Assembly: GCA_015057005.1 (NCBI GenBank)
Contig: SVFF01000002.1
Coordinates: forward strand, 124,001-188,000
Direction of reading: 5' to 3'
DNA: 64,000 nucleotides
Source: Lachnospiraceae bacterium
GTDB taxonomy: Bacteria; Bacillota; Clostridia; Lachnospirales; Lachnospiraceae
Below the pieces are notes generated by a model, which was not told the DNA's origin, did no database searches, and saw only the letters and a list, made by a program, of their open reading frames with translations. How positions within the stretch are numbered: position 1 is the stretch's first letter; every line of letters starts with the position of its first letter. The translations under genes were made by a program, and so were the position numbers. Shown here piece by piece: positions 1-8,106 of the stretch.

Positions 1-1286
1 CTGCAGGATACATGCCGCCTCTCTCGTACCAGGGAGACAGGAAGGCGCGGCAGCCCATGGGAGAAATAATCTTGCCGTACTGCTTGTACATGCTGGCCAC
101 ATAGCCCTTACCGGTCAGACTCAGCCAATCAGGGTACATAGTCTTGGCAGAACACTGCACACCGGCCTCAAAAACATCTTCAAGAGGCTTTCCGGGGCCA
201 TGAAGGTTCTCGTCATATAAAAATACGATCTTAGGGAAAAGAACAGGCTTCTTGCACTCTTTCTTACCCTGACCTTTTCTTCTCACATTCAGCATACAGA
301 TAGTGCCCAGCTTTGCAAATCTGCCGGTGCCGGTACCTGCGGTCACTGTGATAAAAGGATAATCACCGCGGCTGCTGGCTACGGTATTGAACTTATACTC
401 CCATCCCTGGAAGCCCTGTTCAAACTCCCGTACCACATCAGCATAGCTTTCGGCTGCTGCAGTCTCCTCGTCAATACCAAGTCTTCTGTATTTTTCAAGA
501 TTGCGGTTGTAGGATTTCTCTGCGTAAGGCTCCAAAATCAGGTCTACACTGGGCACGGTAAAACCGCCGTACTGCTGGCTTGCAGCACTGAGTACAATGT
601 CACCGATGACATCAAAAGCCACATCCAGGGACTTGGGTTCGTTATACCAGATATTTCCCATTTCAAAACCGCCGGTCAGTACATTCTGCACATCAAAAAG
701 ACAGCAGTTCATAGTGTCTCTTCTGGCAGACATATCGTGTACGTAAATATAACCGTCACGGCAGGCCTGGATTTCCTCGGTAGTCATAAAGAACTTCTGA
801 TAGAGCTCCTTATTCAGCTGATTAAAGATCAGACTTCTCTTGGTGGATACCAAAGCAGAATCTGTATTGGCATTTTCCTTATCGCCGATGTACATAATGG
901 ACTGACTCTTTTTGTAAACATCGTCCAGCATACGCACAAAATCCTGCTTGTAATTGCGGTAATCGCGGTAACTCTTGGCAACGATGGGTTTCACCTGCTC
1001 GAGGGCACTCTCTACGATATTATGCATAATAGGGATAGGTACCTCGTCGGTGTCCATCTCATTTACTTTGTCCACCACATACTGGCAGATATGCTTTTTC
1101 TCTTCTTCTGTAAATTTGGTCAGAGCACGGTAAGCACTTTTGCCTACTGCACTTACCACCTTCTGTACGTTAAAAGCCTCTTTACTGCCATCCTTTTTGA
1201 TCACATAGACCATTCTTTCAGGCTTAAATAATTCACCGTAATTTTCCGGTTCAGGTTTGTTGGTTAAATCATAATTTGTGCTCATT
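1..1286 (-). CDS. nrdD: Anaerobic (class III) ribonucleoside-triphosphate reductase, N-terminal part; cut by the left window edge
   Basis: Reduces ribonucleoside triphosphates to dNTPs under anoxia using a glycyl radical that a partner activase (NrdG) installs. About 428 residues are visible. The protein opens with an ATP-cone allosteric domain (about residues 17-110, beginning MVYVIKKDGSKEAF) and continues into the NrdD catalytic barrel, with RRDTMNCC, a QQYGGFTVPS stretch and, at the window edge, MGCRAFLSPWYERGG, all typical of the family. The C-terminal glycyl-radical loop and Zn-cysteines lie outside the window. Start ATG at 1284-1286 is preceded by AAGGGATG (1294-1301). The upstream NrdR box pair independently supports the identity. 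nrdG is not in view. Confidence 0.95.
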
Positions 1287-1418
1287 TACATTCATCCCTT
1301 CATAGCGGCATCGCGTTTTATGGTAACATATAGACTTTTGTCTGAAAGATTAGTCATGAAAATAGGGTTGGAAACCTTGAAAATACTGACATTTATATAG
1401 TATAAGGCACCCTTGTGC

Positions 1419-1466
1419 AAACTATATATGGTAGAAAAGGATATTCCTCCATCCTATATATTGTGC
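1419..1466 (-). promoter_or_regulatory. Tandem NrdR boxes in front of nrdD
   Basis: Two 16-bp matches to the NrdR consensus ACACWATATATWGTGT lie at 1419-1434 (12 of 16) and 1451-1466 (13 of 16). Their starts are 32 bp apart, i.e. a 16-bp linker or three helical turns, which is the spacing known for NrdR operators. A TATACT hexamer at 1399-1404 on the minus strand is a plausible -10, placing the first box over the -35 area, as expected for repression of ribonucleotide reductase genes by NrdR-(d)ATP. Confidence 0.75.
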
Positions 1467-1524
1467 ATTTAATTATAAGAAAAAACAATACACTTGTCAA
1501 TGAAAGTTAAATAATAAAAATAAC

Positions 1525-1555
1525 CAAAAAAGGTATCTGAAATTTAGATACCTTT
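1525..1555 (-). terminator. Rho-independent terminator of the WYL-regulator operon
   Basis: A 10-bp perfect stem (1529-1538 with 1546-1555) with a 7-nt loop is followed in the minus direction by a run of T. It lies about 45 bp past the WYL regulator stop. The rest of 1287-1599 holds only this terminator and the nrdD control region. Confidence 0.85.
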
Positions 1556-1599
1556 CCCTAAATGATCCCTATATCTTTCATGAACAAATTCCTGTACTT

Positions 1600-2589
1600 T
1601 TAGCAACTCATATTCTTTAGTATTGCAGTAAGCCAATCCTTATATTCCACCGCTACCGGTTCCGGTGACACAATCTCTGCATCGGGACCAATGCCTGCCA
1701 GCCATCCAAAAAACTGTCCGCTGACAGCTACCTTTGCACGCACGCGAAAAACATCCTGCCCCATACTTCTGATATCAGAATCCTTGCCAAACCGGTCTAA
1801 CACGACACCAATCAAACGTTTCGGAAACTGCATGGTTACGATTTCCTCACGCCCGCCGTACATACCAAATGTCCGGTTGGTATAAGATGCCGGATCCACG
1901 TCCGCAAATTGCGCCACACCGGCTCGGGGCTCATCAGTCAGCGTCACCTTTCCCATCTTATCAACGCGGTAATGTTTGATCTTGTCGTCTGTCTCGTCAT
2001 AAGCCGCCAGATAATAGTTCTCTTCCCGCCAGATCAAAGCCCAGGGGCTTACCTTACGCTCACCGCCGGCTCTGGGCATCAGCCTCTTTTGCAGATTCCA
2101 ATCCATGTATGTAAAGGAAATCTGTCTGTTTTCCTGAATGGCCCTGTGAATGGTATCAATATTATAATAAATACTCTCGTTTTCGGTCTTTATGCGCCCT
2201 GCCACATAGACCTGACGCTGCAGCTTTCCGGCATCATGTTTGCCGGCCTTTTTCTCCAGCTTTTTGATCAGTTCTCTTGATTTTTTTGTGGTAATAAAGC
2301 GCGAAGATTGTACGGCATCCACCAGAAGCTTTAATTCTGCCAGTTCGAACTCCCTGCCGGCCATATAATAACCACCGCCCAGTCTGCTCTGTACCCGGAT
2401 AATGTCATAGCCGAACTCAATCAATTTTTCGATATCATCGTAAATGGATTTGCGTTCCGAATGAATCCCGTTGGCATCCAAACGGCTGATGATCTCCGCA
2501 GTGCTCATGGGATGCTGTTCGTCCGTATTCTCCTCCAGCATTTTCACAATATAGAGAAGCTTTAGCTTCTGACCGGGTGCTTTTGCCAT
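1600..2589 (-). CDS. WYL-domain transcriptional regulator
   Basis: A 329-aa predicted DNA- and ligand-binding regulator. The N-terminal ~75 residues form a DeoR-like HTH_11 winged helix (MSTAEIISRLDANGIHSERK), and the central part holds a WYL domain with SPWALIWREENYYLAAYDE and HYRVDKM, followed by the usual WCX C-terminal extension. WYL regulators commonly sense nucleic-acid or nucleotide ligands; the ligand here is unknown. The start lies 4 bp after the HAD phosphatase stop, so it is the last gene of a three-gene operon with the 48-aa membrane peptide and the phosphatase. What it regulates is not visible from the sequence. Confidence 0.85.
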   Translation of the reverse strand: MAKAPGQKLKLLYIVKMLEENTDEQHPMSTAEIISRLDANGIHSERKSIYDDIEKLIEFGYDIIRVQSRLGGGYYMAGREFELAELKLLVDAVQSSRFITTKKSRELIKKLEKKAGKHDAGKLQRQVYVAGRIKTENESIYYNIDTIHRAIQENRQISFTYMDWNLQKRLMPRAGGERKVSPWALIWREENYYLAAYDETDDKIKHYRVDKMGKVTLTDEPRAGVAQFADVDPASYTNRTFGMYGGREEIVTMQFPKRLIGVVLDRFGKDSDIRSMGQDVFRVRAKVAVSGQFFGWLAGIGPDAEIVSPEPVAVEYKDWLTAILKNMSC

Positions 2590-2593
2590 GCCA

Positions 2594-3292
2594 TTAGGTC
2601 TCCTCTTTTAAAATATCAAACACCTGATGCAGATCACTGATTTCATAATCCGGGCAAAGTTCGGAAGAATTGGAAGTCCCTTCTTTGCGGTACCAGCAGG
2701 TAGGAATTCCTGCGCCTACACCTCCTTTGATATCGCTTGTAAGGCTGTCGCCAACCAGTAAAATCCTGGACTTATCCTTCTCTTCCACATGGGCAAGGCA
2801 ATAGTCAAAAAACTCTTTATGGGGCTTTGGCATGCCGATCTGCTCGGAAATAAACAAACCATCCATCACATCCGCCAGACCGGAAAGGGTCAATTTGCGC
2901 ATCTGAATAGCAGTGACACCGTTTGTCACCACATATTGCTTGACTTTCCCCTGAAGGATTTTGCAAATATTCAGGGAATCATCTGCATAGGCAAAAATAT
3001 TGCTCAAACCATCCTGATATTCCAGACGAAAGGATTCCACATCCACATCAGTGATCCCCAATGCCTCAAACAGCGTAATAAAACGCCCGTTCAAAAGCTG
3101 GGCTTTGGTGATCTCGCCAAGCTCCAGACGTTTCCAATAGGAATCATTGATCTTGTCGTACAGCTGCTGAATTTCTTCAGTAACCTCCCGTCCGACAGTC
3201 TGAAAGCACTTTGCCAGGGCTGCACGTTGGGAATACTCAAAATCAAGAAGTGTACCGTCCACATCCCAGAAAATTGTTGTATATCTGCTCAT
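2594..3292 (-). CDS. HAD-superfamily hydrolase, YjjG-like (noncanonical nucleotidase type)
   Basis: A 232-aa phosphatase. Motif I is FWDVDGTLLDF at the N terminus (nucleophile Asp, acid/base Asp), motif II is VVTNGVT, motif III Lys is in MPKPHKEFFD, and motif IV is ILLVGDSLTSDIKGG. This arrangement fits the YjjG/YfnB subgroup, which dephosphorylates pyrimidine nucleoside monophosphates, including damaged ones. A longer frame upstream to 3391 exists, but the family N terminus begins at the ATG at 3290-3292, so that start is used. It lies 4 bp after a 48-codon gene and 4 bp before the WYL regulator, indicating one transcript. Substrate is inferred from family only. Confidence 0.85.
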   Translation of the reverse strand: MSRYTTIFWDVDGTLLDFEYSQRAALAKCFQTVGREVTEEIQQLYDKINDSYWKRLELGEITKAQLLNGRFITLFEALGITDVDVESFRLEYQDGLSNIFAYADDSLNICKILQGKVKQYVVTNGVTAIQMRKLTLSGLADVMDGLFISEQIGMPKPHKEFFDYCLAHVEEKDKSRILLVGDSLTSDIKGGVGAGIPTCWYRKEGTSNSSELCPDYEISDLHQVFDILKEET

Positions 3293-3296
3293 GGTA

Positions 3297-3443
3297 TTAA
3301 TTCTCTTTATCCTGCTCTGCAAGCAGCTGGGCATTCTTTTTCTTGCGCATAACAATGCCGATTGCCAGACCAATACTGGCCACAGCAACAATCACAAGCA
3401 ACAATAATAAATAGGACAAAAAGGTATTTACAAATGCGATCAT
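3297..3443 (-). CDS. Small single-pass membrane protein (48 aa)
   Basis: A 48-codon reading frame running from MIAFVNTFLSYLL to EQDKEN. It has one strong hydrophobic segment (about residues 4-31) followed by RKKK, so the C terminus should face the cytoplasm. A purine-rich AGAGGCAGG ribosome binding site precedes the ATG at 3441-3443; an ATG 5 nt earlier hits an immediate stop. It ends 4 bp before the HAD phosphatase start and sits directly behind a near-consensus promoter, both arguing that it is real. I do not recognise a function. Confidence 0.65.
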   Translation of the reverse strand: MIAFVNTFLSYLLLLLVIVAVASIGLAIGIVMRKKKNAQLLAEQDKEN

Positions 3444-3498
3444 GTCATTTAACCTGCCTCTTTTAATTCTTTCAATTTTACAGCTTCAAATTTATTTT

Positions 3499-3527
3499 AG
3501 TATACCAATATCCTTATTTCACGTCAA
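3499..3527 (-). promoter_or_regulatory. Sigma-A type promoter of the small protein-HAD-WYL operon
   Basis: TTGACG (3522-3527), 17-bp spacer, TATACT (3499-3504) on the minus strand, about 55 bp upstream of the 48-aa gene. Confidence 0.75.
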
Positions 3528-3559
3528 GCAAACAAAACAATTTGACTTCTAATCTCTTT

Positions 3560-4429
3560 TTACAGGCTGATCTCCCAGAGATTCTTGATCTGGCCCTTCA
3601 GGGTATCATAGGACCAGATTTTTTCGCTGTTGCTTTTTCTATTGGGATCATTGATCAAAAATCCTTGTTCATTCCAGCTATGGATCAGAATATAATGTCC
3701 GGTGGTAGTAAAATCTCCCGGTCTCATACTGCACACAATAAGACTTCCGTCATTTAGTGCCTTGCGCATGACCTTTTCATCCAATGCCAATTCCCGGCCC
3801 GAAAGACCCAGTTGAGCTACACCATCGGTCCATAATTGCCAGCTTGTTCCTGCTTCTGTATAGTACCCCTTTTCTTCACAAAAAATGCCCATTTCACCGG
3901 GATGCCCTTCCGGATTCTGTGTAAAATGCAGATATACCATGGAAAGGCAGGTGGGACCGCAGCCGGATAAGCCCATGATACTGTCACCATATTCTTCATA
4001 TCCCCAGCGCTTGTCCCACTGCATTAAAAGAGGCACTTCATTGGAATTTATTACTCTGTCCAGTTCATCGGACAGGTCCGGATCCATTCCCAGATAGTTA
4101 GCCCTGTTGGGATAATCTTCCACGAAATCCCTGGCTTCCTCATTCTTATCTGCCAGTTCCTGCAGATCCTGCATGATATGTGAGTCTGTTTCCTCCCCAA
4201 AATACGTTATCCTCTCATGATCGTGCTTTTTGAAAGCGAGAAGTGATTCCGTACTAACAGCATCCCTGCGGTCATGAAGCGCAGAAAGGTCTCTCGCAGT
4301 TCGGATTAGCCCCAAACAAATACAGAGCAAAAACGCCAGCGCACATATCCGTTTCAGCAATCTTCTGATCCTATGCCGTCTTTTCAAGCGCCGCCTTTTA
4401 TTATGATATTGTCTGTAATCGTTGCTCAT
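3560..4429 (-). CDS. Membrane-anchored C39-like cysteine peptidase (Peptidase_C39_2 type)
   Basis: 289 aa. The first ~27 residues are strongly basic (RRRLKRRHRIRRLLKR), followed by a single membrane segment (about 28-45), so the rest should be outside the cell. The C-terminal ~150 residues are a papain-like C39_2 domain with catalytic Cys157 in SGCGPTCLS, His245 in TTTGHYI and Asp261 in INDPN. Family members are secreted hydrolases of uncertain substrate; it is not fused to an ABC transporter, so it is not a normal bacteriocin exporter. Its ribosome binding site (AACAGAGG) lies within one arm of an inverted repeat in the leader. Confidence 0.8.
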   Translation of the reverse strand: MSNDYRQYHNKRRRLKRRHRIRRLLKRICALAFLLCICLGLIRTARDLSALHDRRDAVSTESLLAFKKHDHERITYFGEETDSHIMQDLQELADKNEEARDFVEDYPNRANYLGMDPDLSDELDRVINSNEVPLLMQWDKRWGYEEYGDSIMGLSGCGPTCLSMVYLHFTQNPEGHPGEMGIFCEEKGYYTEAGTSWQLWTDGVAQLGLSGRELALDEKVMRKALNDGSLIVCSMRPGDFTTTGHYILIHSWNEQGFLINDPNRKSNSEKIWSYDTLKGQIKNLWEISL

Positions 4430-4437
4430 ATAAAAAA

Positions 4438-4516
4438 CCTCTGTTATCTTTTTTGAAGCATTCGGATCCGTAATTTTGTATGAAACCTTACACTTGTTTA
4501 AAAAGTATAACAGAGG
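4438..4516 (-). repeat. Inverted repeat in the leader of the C39-like peptidase gene
   Basis: The 17-bp arms at 4438-4454 and 4500-4516 are complementary with one interruption. In the minus-strand transcript the downstream arm contains the AGAGG ribosome binding site of the peptidase gene, so pairing would sequester it. The outer arm also contains TATACT, a possible -10, so if transcription starts there the hairpin would not form in the RNA. Either reading is unproven. Confidence 0.5.
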
Positions 4517-4540
4517 AATAGAAAGATGTCCTTTACGGTC

Positions 4541-4592
4541 CCCTTAAGTTTGTTTAAGAATTGTTTAACAAACCTTTAGGGACTTATTTACA
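4541..4592. repeat. Long imperfect inverted repeat between mutS-like gene and C39 peptidase gene
   Basis: Sequence from GGTCCCCTTAAGTTTG through its complement CAAACCTTTAGGGAC forms a long stem with TTAAG/TTAA rich centre. It lies just past the MutS-like stop and may end that transcript; a clear U-tract in the minus direction is missing, so the terminator role is only suggested. Confidence 0.45.
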
Positions 4593-4620
4593 AAGAATCT
4601 TTTAATTTTTTTCCGCTGGT

Positions 4621-6345
4621 TTATTCATGACTCCAATTGCCGGTCGCCATAAATTTCTCTGCCTGCTTAGAGGCCATTTCAATAATTTGCCCATCATATC
4701 CCATAAGGGAAAGCAATCTGATAGCGTTGCGTGTAGTGGCTTTTCCTGTTAACAGTTTGTAATTAAAAACAATATCTCCGTCGATAATATCTTCCTCAAA
4801 ATGATAATTTGCAAAATCATCTTTTAAAAGTTCTGTCAGCTCAATATCATGCGTTGCTGCAAAACAAAGGATCTTTTTCCCTGCAAGGCTTTTTAAAATC
4901 TGCGTGGATGCTGCGATACGCTCTACCGTATTGGTACCTCTCAGCACCTCATCTACAAAACATAAAACCGGACGGTCCTTCAGTGTCCCACAGTCTTCCC
5001 TTGCAGCCATGTCCAGGATCCGTTTCAGTGCCTTGATCTCCACAATATAATAACTCTCTCCGCCTTCCATATTATCCCTTAAAGCCATGGAAGTGGCAAT
5101 CTGGAAGCACGGGGCTTGATATGCCGATGCAGTGCAGGTGTGAATGGTCTGGGCCATAATGGCATTGACTGCCACGGTCTTTAAGAAAGTGGATTTACCG
5201 GAGGCATTGGACCCTGTAATCAACACCCCATTCTGGGTGGAAATACTGTTTTTTACGGCATCTTCCATCAATGGATGGTATGCGTTCTCAATGCTAAATG
5301 AAATGCCGACATCTGTCTTGCCTGCTTTTATCCCGTTGAACTCAGGCACACAATATTCCGGCAGAGAATGACGGAAAGCATCGATAGAAATGGCAGTCTC
5401 CAAAAAACCAACCTGGGCAATCAATACATCCACATCCTTCACATGAAAACGCAGATCAGCCAACATATTGTTAAATTTGATCAGGTCAATATGAAATACC
5501 ATGCGTATATAATCCAGAAGCATATCCAGCGGATTACCTGAGTGAATGCTGTTGTTCATAGAAAAAACCACATAGGATCCCTTTTTCATTTTGCGTAAGG
5601 GTACACAATGTTTTTCCAAAAGTTCCCACTCTTCTTTACAGACAGGAACGTTTATTTTTTTCAGCTTTTCACATATGGTAAAGAGCCTCAGCACATAAGA
5701 AAAGCTTACAATATAGGGCTCGATTTCCCCTTTTTCTTTAAAATATGTCAAAATATTGTAAATGATCAGTCCCAACAAACTCATTAAACCAAGGGTAAAC
5801 TGAAAAGGCAGCAAAATAAGTGCCGGAAGAAAAAGCAGATTCATTAAAATGTGTTTTTTGTTGGAACGTTCTCCCAGATAATCCAGATTTTCCATATAGT
5901 CGTAAAGAGAATATTTGCCACTATGTCCCAGCTGATGCATCAGATATTGGATCTTTACTCTCTCGTCTGCATTCTCTTCAAAGAAACGGACAACCTCTTC
6001 CAGGTGTCCCAGGTTTGCCTTGTCATTACCGGCATTTCGCAATGTATAGTACAAATACTCTTCTCCTGACGCTGAGAAAGTATAGTTCATTCGCTTGTAT
6101 ATTTCGTCCATATTCAGATCATTCCAGGTGATATCATCAATCTGCCCGGGCTGGATATGTCTCTCGTAGTAACTGGGAATCCGTTCAAAACGTTCTGGTT
6201 TTATCTCTTTCTTTGGTTTTTCGCCATAGCATTCATAGAGAGATTGTATAAAAAGTTTCTCCTTCTTCTTGGCCTGAAGGCCTTCTCTCAGAAACAGGAT
6301 TCCCATAAAAACAATTAATGAGGCAAAAAACAATAAAAACTCCAT
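4621..6345 (-). CDS. MutS-family ATPase with N-terminal membrane segments
   Basis: 574 aa, shorter than MutS1/MutS2. The C-terminal third is a MutS ABC ATPase: Walker A GSNASGKST (378-386), Walker B PVLCFVDEVLRGTNT, and the FAATHDIEL switch histidine. Two hydrophobic regions (about 2-19 and 168-198) suggest membrane association, unlike true mismatch repair MutS. The mismatch-binding domain I (Phe-X-Glu) and MutS2 Smr domain are absent. This fits the MutS-related proteins of Firmicutes whose role is unknown. Start ATG follows AAGGAGCC. It stands alone between two hairpins. Confidence 0.85.
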   Translation of the reverse strand: MEFLLFFASLIVFMGILFLREGLQAKKKEKLFIQSLYECYGEKPKKEIKPERFERIPSYYERHIQPGQIDDITWNDLNMDEIYKRMNYTFSASGEEYLYYTLRNAGNDKANLGHLEEVVRFFEENADERVKIQYLMHQLGHSGKYSLYDYMENLDYLGERSNKKHILMNLLFLPALILLPFQFTLGLMSLLGLIIYNILTYFKEKGEIEPYIVSFSYVLRLFTICEKLKKINVPVCKEEWELLEKHCVPLRKMKKGSYVVFSMNNSIHSGNPLDMLLDYIRMVFHIDLIKFNNMLADLRFHVKDVDVLIAQVGFLETAISIDAFRHSLPEYCVPEFNGIKAGKTDVGISFSIENAYHPLMEDAVKNSISTQNGVLITGSNASGKSTFLKTVAVNAIMAQTIHTCTASAYQAPCFQIATSMALRDNMEGGESYYIVEIKALKRILDMAAREDCGTLKDRPVLCFVDEVLRGTNTVERIAASTQILKSLAGKKILCFAATHDIELTELLKDDFANYHFEEDIIDGDIVFNYKLLTGKATTRNAIRLLSLMGYDGQIIEMASKQAEKFMATGNWSHE

Positions 6346-6361
6346 AATAGGCTCCTTATGG

Positions 6362-6403
6362 TAAAAAGACGGGCAAACAGGTCTGTAGACCTGACATGCC
6401 CGC
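6362..6403 (-). terminator. Rho-independent terminator after the purine permease
   Basis: GGGC...GCCC outer stem with an inner AGGTC-TGTA-GACCT hairpin (6370-6402), followed in the minus direction by TCTTTTT. The 100 bp between it and the permease stop hold no gene. Confidence 0.8.
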
Positions 6404-6509
6404 CCACAATAGTATTATTTATATTTACTGCAAAGCAAGTTCGTTCTCTTTGCAGCTTGCGCATCGTCATCGCTCAAAGCAGTTTCAACACGCATCAGAT
6501 CTCAGCCAC

Positions 6510-7937
6510 TTAAGCTGCCAGGAAGAACTTGATCAGGAAGATAAGGGACAGTACATATGTAAGTACCTTTACATCCTTTGCCTTGCCGGTAAACACCTTA
6601 ATAACAGTATATGCGATCAGACCCAGACCGATTGCATGTCCAATGGAACCGGAAATAGGCATAGCGATCAACATAAATGCTGCAGGCAGAGCCTGGCTGA
6701 TGTCGTCAAAGTCAATATTCTTAAGACCGGCAATCATCAGAACACCTACATAAATCAGTGCTGCTGAAGTAGCTGCAGGAGGGATGATTGCTGCAATGGG
6801 AGCAATGAACATACAAGCCAGGAATACAATACCGGTGGTCAGAGCAGTCAGACCGGTACGTCCACCAGCTTCTACACCGGATGCCGACTCAACGAAGGTA
6901 GTAACTGTAGAAGTACCTGTAACAGAACCTGTAAGAGTACCGATAGCATCAGCCATTAATACTTCCTTCATGTTAGGAACGTTGCCATCCTTGTCAAGCA
7001 TACCTGCACGGCTTGCAGTACCAACAACAGTACCAATGGTATCAAACATATCAATGATACAGAAGGTTACAACCAGAGTGATCATGGTAAACCAACCAAC
7101 CTGCACAAGGCCCTGGAAATTCAGTTTGAACAGAGTGGTCTCTGCCATATCCTTAAAAGGAGGCAAGAAGGATGCGGTTGCAAGGGATGCAAAAGGATTG
7201 GTACCCAGGAAAATAGCCTGACCTGCCCAGTTGATCACACTTGCGATCAGCATACCAAGAATAACAGCACCCTTAATACCCTTCTGAGCCAGAATTACGA
7301 TTACGAACAGACCTACAAACATGGTAACCACAGACAGAACCATTGCGTCATATCCGGAACCCATAGTGGTCTTCGCCAGACTGGGGGTCATAGCGCCAAA
7401 GAAATCACGCATAACATAGAAAGGACCACCTGTTTCAGAGTAGATACCGGCATTGGATCCTACACCGATGTTCAACAGCATCATACCAATAGCAGGTCCG
7501 ATACCAAGACGGATACCAAGAGGAATACCCTGAACGATCTTTTCTCGAATGTTAAGAATAGACAGTACAATAAACACAATACCTTCAATGAAGATAATGC
7601 ACAGACCGGCCTGGAAAGACTCCACAAAGCTCAGTCCGGTAATTGCCACGATATTGGTAACAACTACATAGAAGAAATTGTTAAGACCCATACCGGGTGC
7701 CATACAGAAAGGCTTGTTGGCAGTGAATGCCATTACAAACATACCTACTGCAGATGCAATACAAGTTGCCATGAAAACGCCATTCCAAATAGGCATACCT
7801 TCTGCACCAAAGTTGGTCAGCAGGTTGGGATTCAGGGCGATGATGTAAGCCATCGTCATGAATGTGGTCAGACCGGCCATAATCTCGGTCTTAACCGTAG
7901 TGTTGTTTTCTTTGAGTTTGAAAACTTTTTCTAACAT
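6510..7937 (-). CDS. NCS2/AzgA-family purine permease (guanine/hypoxanthine type)
   Basis: 475 aa integral membrane protein with about 12-14 hydrophobic segments. The N terminus (KTEIMAGLTTFMTMAYII and the NPNLL that follows) is the hallmark of AzgA/PbuG-like permeases, and the transport motif DMFDTIGTVVGTASRAGM is present. It imports hypoxanthine, guanine or adenine with protons in characterised relatives. It lies downstream of mtaD-cdd-pnp on the same strand with its own promoter, which fits a purine salvage cluster. No purine riboswitch was found in its 169-bp upstream gap. Confidence 0.9.
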   Translation of the reverse strand: MLEKVFKLKENNTTVKTEIMAGLTTFMTMAYIIALNPNLLTNFGAEGMPIWNGVFMATCIASAVGMFVMAFTANKPFCMAPGMGLNNFFYVVVTNIVAITGLSFVESFQAGLCIIFIEGIVFIVLSILNIREKIVQGIPLGIRLGIGPAIGMMLLNIGVGSNAGIYSETGGPFYVMRDFFGAMTPSLAKTTMGSGYDAMVLSVVTMFVGLFVIVILAQKGIKGAVILGMLIASVINWAGQAIFLGTNPFASLATASFLPPFKDMAETTLFKLNFQGLVQVGWFTMITLVVTFCIIDMFDTIGTVVGTASRAGMLDKDGNVPNMKEVLMADAIGTLTGSVTGTSTVTTFVESASGVEAGGRTGLTALTTGIVFLACMFIAPIAAIIPPAATSAALIYVGVLMIAGLKNIDFDDISQALPAAFMLIAMPISGSIGHAIGLGLIAYTVIKVFTGKAKDVKVLTYVLSLIFLIKFFLAA

Positions 7938-7970
7938 GTTTCCTTTTCCCTCCTAAGTAAATTTAGAAAA

Positions 7971-8026
7971 CAAATGTGTCAAACATTTGACCATTTTATT
8001 ATCTTAGAATATCGTCAAAATGGCAA
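7971..8026 (-). promoter_or_regulatory. Promoter and operator-like palindrome of the purine permease
   Basis: TTGCCA (8021-8026), 17-bp spacer, GATAAT (7998-8003). Immediately downstream, over the predicted start of transcription, is a perfect 7-bp inverted repeat with 5-bp centre (CAAATGT-N5-ACATTTG, 7971-7989), which could be a repressor site or a leader hairpin. Confidence 0.6.
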
Positions 8027-8106
8027 GCATTTTTTTACAATACAACCTTTATCTTTCAAATTTAATTACTGAACTTACTATATTGTCGGGATTGAAAATA
8101 TACTGT

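Noticed and set aside
737..1231. Long plus-strand frame opposite nrdD, and many similar plus-strand frames across the window
   Set aside because: They lie antisense to well-recognised genes, lack ribosome binding sites and show no family motifs; they are artefacts of codon use on the coding strand.
3560..4429. Lone C39-like peptidase as processing enzyme of the double-glycine peptides at 37 kb
   Set aside because: It is of the C39_2 type without ABC domains, with an N-terminal anchor, 33 kb away and monocistronic; nothing in the sequence ties it to these peptides.
7938..8106. Purine riboswitch upstream of the AzgA-like permease
   Set aside because: The conserved purine aptamer pattern was looked for and not seen; only a promoter and a palindrome are present.
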